Shown here piece after piece: positions 14,512 to 17,373 of a DNA stretch of 17,373 bases. Origin of the DNA: Coriobacteriaceae bacterium (GTDB lineage Bacteria > Actinomycetota > Coriobacteriia > Coriobacteriales > UMGS124); assembly GCA_019420325.1 (NCBI GenBank), contig JAHZHK010000035.1, positions 8,237 to 25,609 on the forward strand. Reading direction: 5' to 3'. Each line of letters begins with the position of its first letter. Within the stretch, counting starts at the first letter, position 1. A model generated the notes under the pieces. That model was not told where the DNA came from, did no database searches, and worked only from the letters and a program-made list of their open reading frames with translations. The position numbers and the translations under genes were made by a program.

Positions 14512-16704
14512 TTACTTCGAGATCTCCTGGCCGGAGAGCTCCTTGCCCAGGACGCGGCCCAGCGTGAGAGCCATGCCGAGGCTGACGCCCTGGATGGGCG
14601 TGGAGTAATGGGTGCCAAAGCGGCCGCCCGAGTTGTTGCCGGAGGCGTACAGGCCCTCGATCGGGTTGAAGTTCTTGTCAAGGACGCGCTGGTTGGCGTC
14701 GATGACCAGGCCGTTGAGGCTGACGGTGCCCAGAGCAGGCTTCTCCTGCACCTGGATCATGCCGAAGAACGGGGGCTCGTCGATGGGGAGCAGGACGCGC
14801 GGGTCGCGACCGAAGTCGGTGTCCTTGCCAGCGGCGGCCATCTCGTTGTAACGGTCGATAGATGCCTTGGCGGCAGTAGCCTCCTCGTCGGAGAGACCCA
14901 TGTACTCGAAGAGCTCCTCCCAGGTGTTGGCTGCGAAGTGGCAAGGCGTGCCCGTGGACCACGTGGTCTCGCCAGCGCTGCCGGCGGTCTCCTCGCCCAG
15001 CGGGCCGCGCTCAACCCAGTGGGCCAGCGTCTCATCGAGCGAGTCATCACGGCCGGCGCAGAAGTGCTCGGGCGCCGAGCGGGAGAGCAGCGTCTTGTAC
15101 TTGGAGTCAAAGAAGGCATAGAAGCGACCGAACTTCCTGCGCTCCATCTGCTCGATCATACCGAAGCAGCCCATGAACTCCTCGTCGCAGAAACGCTGCA
15201 TGTCGGTGTCGAGCCACAGGGCGAAGCGGTAGGTGCCCTGACGGATGAGCAGGTTCACCGAGTACTTGTCGGAGGTGTAGACGACCTCGGGCGAGATGAG
15301 GGTGCGCTGGATCGGGTCCATGGAGCCGCCGGCCCACATGCCCATCTTGATGCCCGAGCCATCGCGGCCGAAGCCGGCGGTGCGCATCTTGGAGATGTCC
15401 AGGCCGTGGGCGTCAAACAGCTCGCGCTGGTTCTGCTGCAGCTCGCGATACATGGCGTTGTTCGCACCGTAGTCGCCTGCGGACAGAACGATGCTCTCGC
15501 CCGTGAAGCGGTGGTAGTTGCCGTCGGCGTCCTGAGCGATGACGCCGGTCACGCGGGTGTGAGTCTCGGTGCCGTCGGAGATGACGTCCACGCCGTCCTC
15601 ACCCACCTGCTCAACCTTGCAGGCAACCTCTTCCTCGGTCGTCTCGAGCACGATGCCCTTGTAGCCCCAGAACCACTGGGCGCCCAGGGACTCGGACTTG
15701 GCGATGAGGGCCTTGCCGCCGCTCTCCTGAGCCACATCGCCTGCGCCCGCACCCTCGCCGAAGCCACCGGCGTTCATCGGGTAGGTGATGGTGCCCTTCC
15801 AGCACTTGTAGCCGTTGATGTCGCCGCCGTTGGCGAAATACTCGTCGGCGCAGCCCTCGACAAGCTCAATCTTCGTGGAGGCAACAACGGACTCGGGGGA
15901 GTTCTCCATGAGCCAGTCGACCATCTCGCCGGAGTTGTCGACGAACTTCTTCACCAGGCAGGGGTTGGTGTAACCCAGAGAACGGCGCTGCCAGTCGGCG
16001 ATGAACTCGGACTTGTCAATCTCAGGGCAGCCGGCGTCCATGCAGAACTTGGAGTTGACGGTGCCGATCTGATGCAGGCCATACCAGAACATGTTGTCCT
16101 CGTCCTGGGCCTCGAGCACAACGACCTTCTTGCCGCCCTCGGCAGCGGTCACGGCGCAAGCAAGGCCCGCGTTGCCGCCGCCGACGATGACGATGTCAGC
16201 CTCGGTGGTGTCGACGATATCAGCCTCGTCGATCTCGGGCTTGTCGCCGAGCCACTCGGGCGTGGCAACGACATAGGCGGCCTCGGCCGGGAACTCGTAA
16301 CCGGCCTGCTCCATGCAGTCCTTCACGCCGGCAACGGTGACGTTGGTGCACAGCGTGGCGCCGGAGATGGCGTCGACGTAGGGGCTGTTGGCCTCGACGA
16401 TGCGGTTGCACAGGTCGTCGATGTCCTCGCGGAAGTTCTCGGAGTAGTCCTTGCGGCTCGTCTGCGTGACGGTGTAGGTCACCGACGTGATGGCGTCCTC
16501 AGACAGCTCGCAGGTAATATCCATCTCGGCGAAGCCGGTGGACTGCTTCGATACGTAGGTGCCGGGCGTAAAAGCAAAGGGGGCGAGGTCTGCAGGAGCA
16601 TCCTCGGCCTGGGCAGCGCTCACGCCGGTGGCGGTGATGCCGAGGGCGGCACCGGCCAGGGCGGCGGTCTTCAGAAAGTCACTGCGGGTGATGCTGGTGG
16701 ACAT
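14512..16704 (-). CDS. Exported FMN-binding, FAD-dependent reductase (fumarate/urocanate reductase family), 730 aa
   Basis: A signal peptide (TRSDFLKTAALAGAALGITA, cleavage near AQAED, residue 35) leads to an FMN-binding domain (about 45-140) with DAISGAT at 111-117, the motif to which the transferase ApbE links FMN covalently on Thr117. The FAD_binding_2 domain follows, with DIVIVGGGNAGLACAVTAAE (170-189) and near the C-terminus YASGNNSGGRFGTHY and GVSLGMALTLGRVLG; DTDFGR probably carries the catalytic Arg. By family knowledge it reduces an alpha,beta-unsaturated organic acid or similar acceptor outside the membrane, fed by electrons from a membrane donor. The acceptor is unknown. The frame extends to 16839, but the ATG at 16704 has AAAGGA before it and begins the signal peptide. 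The export motif has one Arg (TRSDFLK) in place of the twin Arg. Confidence 0.93.
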   Translation of the reverse strand: MSTSITRSDFLKTAALAGAALGITATGVSAAQAEDAPADLAPFAFTPGTYVSKQSTGFAEMDITCELSEDAITSVTYTVTQTSRKDYSENFREDIDDLCNRIVEANSPYVDAISGATLCTNVTVAGVKDCMEQAGYEFPAEAAYVVATPEWLGDKPEIDEADIVDTTEADIVIVGGGNAGLACAVTAAEGGKKVVVLEAQDEDNMFWYGLHQIGTVNSKFCMDAGCPEIDKSEFIADWQRRSLGYTNPCLVKKFVDNSGEMVDWLMENSPESVVASTKIELVEGCADEYFANGGDINGYKCWKGTITYPMNAGGFGEGAGAGDVAQESGGKALIAKSESLGAQWFWGYKGIVLETTEEEVACKVEQVGEDGVDVISDGTETHTRVTGVIAQDADGNYHRFTGESIVLSAGDYGANNAMYRELQQNQRELFDAHGLDISKMRTAGFGRDGSGIKMGMWAGGSMDPIQRTLISPEVVYTSDKYSVNLLIRQGTYRFALWLDTDMQRFCDEEFMGCFGMIEQMERRKFGRFYAFFDSKYKTLLSRSAPEHFCAGRDDSLDETLAHWVERGPLGEETAGSAGETTWSTGTPCHFAANTWEELFEYMGLSDEEATAAKASIDRYNEMAAAGKDTDFGRDPRVLLPIDEPPFFGMIQVQEKPALGTVSLNGLVIDANQRVLDKNFNPIEGLYASGNNSGGRFGTHYSTPIQGVSLGMALTLGRVLGKELSGQEISK

Positions 16705-16825
16705 ATGTTTCCTTTCCAACACGGTTGTTTCCGAACCTGCGGGCACGGCCCTTTTGCCGGCTCGCCTTCCGTTCGGGCTGACCCCATCGTGACCTGCCAG
16801 AACTTGTCGCACCATGCCGCGACGG

Positions 16826-16841
16826 GTATGAAATTTCACAC
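16826..16841. promoter_or_regulatory. Near-perfect palindrome upstream of the reductase gene
   Basis: GTATGAAATTTCACAC has a perfect TGAAATTTCA core and matches its own complement except at one symmetric pair. It is about 122 bp before the reductase start. A TTGAGT on the minus strand lies about 16 bp upstream of it, so the palindrome may overlap the promoter and act as an operator, for instance for the LuxR protein at 12204. That assignment is inference. Confidence 0.4.
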
Positions 16842-16995
16842 TCTCAGGCTCATACTCAAAGAATGAGAGGAATCACCTTGACACGATGAGCTGGGAAAAT
16901 GAGAGATTTGGCGGGTTCGGTGGCCGAAGAAGAGCGATGTGCGGAGCTGAGCCGGCCCGTCAATCGGCGCGCCGTGCAAAGTCCTACGGTGCCGT

Positions 16996-17048
16996 TTGAC
17001 TCCGTACCCAAGGGTACGGTACTCTAGAGTACGGTACTCATGAGTACG
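16996..17048 (+). promoter_or_regulatory. Promoter overlapped by three tandem 14-bp palindromes at 15-bp period
   Basis: Perfect palindromes GTACCCAAGGGTAC (17004-17017), GTACTCTAGAGTAC (17019-17032) and GTACTCATGAGTAC (17034-17047) are each followed by a single G, giving a strict 15-bp period. TTGACT at 16996-17001 is a likely -35 element, and TACTCT at 17020-17025 would be the -10 with an 18-bp spacer, so the palindromes cover the spacer, the -10 element and the start region. The array ends 6 bp before the GGGAGGG ribosome site of the ATPase gene. A repressor binding cooperatively is the natural reading. Confidence 0.75.
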
Positions 17049-17063
17049 AAAATGGGAGGGTAT

Positions 17064-17373
17064 ATGTTCGTCGGACGCGAACGTGAACTTGCGGCTCTAG
17101 AGCGCATGTACGGCAAGGGCGATTTTCAGATGGCTGTCATCTACGGCAGGCGGCGCGTGGGCAAGACCACGCTCATTGACGAGTTCACAAAAGACAAGCG
17201 GGTGCTGTATTTCACAGCCCAGCAGAAGACCTCGCGGCAGAACCTCGAGCTGTTCAGCGCCGCCGCCTACGCTGCGTTCTCCCTGCCCGGGTCACTGCCG
17301 GCCTTCTCGTCATGGAACGACGCGCTGGCATTCGTCGTCGAAAGGGTCGAGTCTGACACAGGGGGCGCGCCGC
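17064..17373 (+). CDS. Archaeal-type ATPase (ATPase_2/DUF234-like), partial at right edge
   Basis: The first 103 residues are present. MFVGRERELAALERMY followed by MAVIYGRRRVGKTTLI is the standard start of the ATPase_2 (PF01637) family, with Walker A GRRRVGKT at residues 28-35, and then VLYFTAQQKTSRQNLELFS. The remaining Walker B and C-terminal domain lie beyond the window. The ATG at 17064 is chosen because GGGAGGG precedes it; an in-frame ATG at 17052 would put that site inside the gene. These ATPases are related to STAND-type P-loop proteins, occur in many copies in gut bacteria, and have no settled function. The tandem palindromes just upstream indicate tight transcriptional control. Confidence 0.88.
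   Translation, partial: MFVGRERELAALERMYGKGDFQMAVIYGRRRVGKTTLIDEFTKDKRVLYFTAQQKTSRQNLELFSAAAYAAFSLPGSLPAFSSWNDALAFVVERVESDTGGAP

Larger units (their letters stand above)
16705..17063. other. Divergent intergenic region between reductase and ATPase genes
   Basis: This 359-bp region has no gene. It contains a 16-bp near-palindrome at 16826-16841 on the reductase side, a TTGACA at 16878-16883 without a convincing -10, and the promoter with tandem palindromes at 16996-17048 on the ATPase side. Confidence 0.6.

Noticed and set aside
14608..16866. 752-codon open frame on the plus strand
   Set aside because: It is antisense to the well-supported FMN/FAD reductase; the Val/Gly/Leu/Ala-rich product has no motif and results from high G/C third positions.

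Overview
The window is GC-rich, high-coding-density DNA that looks like a gut-type actinobacterium of the class Coriobacteriia (Eggerthellaceae or a relative). The basis is the combination of two LuxR-type regulators with about 12 membrane segments and a C-terminal helix-turn-helix, exported FAD-dependent reductases of the fumarate/urocanate reductase family, and a large CAP-plus-Ig-repeat surface protein. No rRNA, tRNA or CRISPR array was seen. The genus cannot be fixed from the sequence alone.

Left part (1-4349). A minus-strand pair encodes an exported FAD flavoprotein (cut by the left edge) and, upstream of it, an exported 428-residue protein of unknown function. Across a 346-bp divergent intergenic region with a T-loop inverted repeat lies a plus-strand membrane-bound LuxR regulator, the obvious candidate to control the pair. 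Downstream of the regulator is a short coding-like scrap ending at an IS.

Middle part (4350-7939). A roughly 980-bp IS3-family element (4350-5328) carries orfA and a -1 frameshifted orfB. It is a dead copy: the block between the first catalytic Asp and the C-terminal end of the transposase is missing by an in-frame deletion. Next comes a visibly AT-richer minus-strand AAA ATPase (DUF4143 family). It lies between two copies of an exact 26-bp GC-rich sequence, each associated with a hairpin and each just downstream of a minus-strand gene. A LysR-type regulator follows on the minus strand.

Right-middle part (7940-12203). A 581-bp region without a convincing gene precedes a 1142-residue secreted protein with a CAP domain, a Big2 domain, a PASTA domain, eight Big4 Ig-like repeats and a C-terminal membrane anchor. 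A strong terminator follows it.

Right part (12204-17373). Three minus-strand genes form a second sensor-reductase neighbourhood: an FMN-binding plus FAD-dependent reductase with a covalent-FMN motif, a small coiled-coil protein, and a second membrane LuxR regulator. A terminator separates the reductase from the other two. At the right edge a plus-strand archaeal-type ATPase begins, cut by the window. It is preceded by three tandem 14-bp palindromes at a strict 15-bp period that overlap the likely promoter, the most striking regulatory structure in the window.

The general picture is of exported flavin reductases, probably for anaerobic respiration of unknown organic acceptors, each beside its own membrane transcription factor, interspersed with mobile or accessory ATPase genes.
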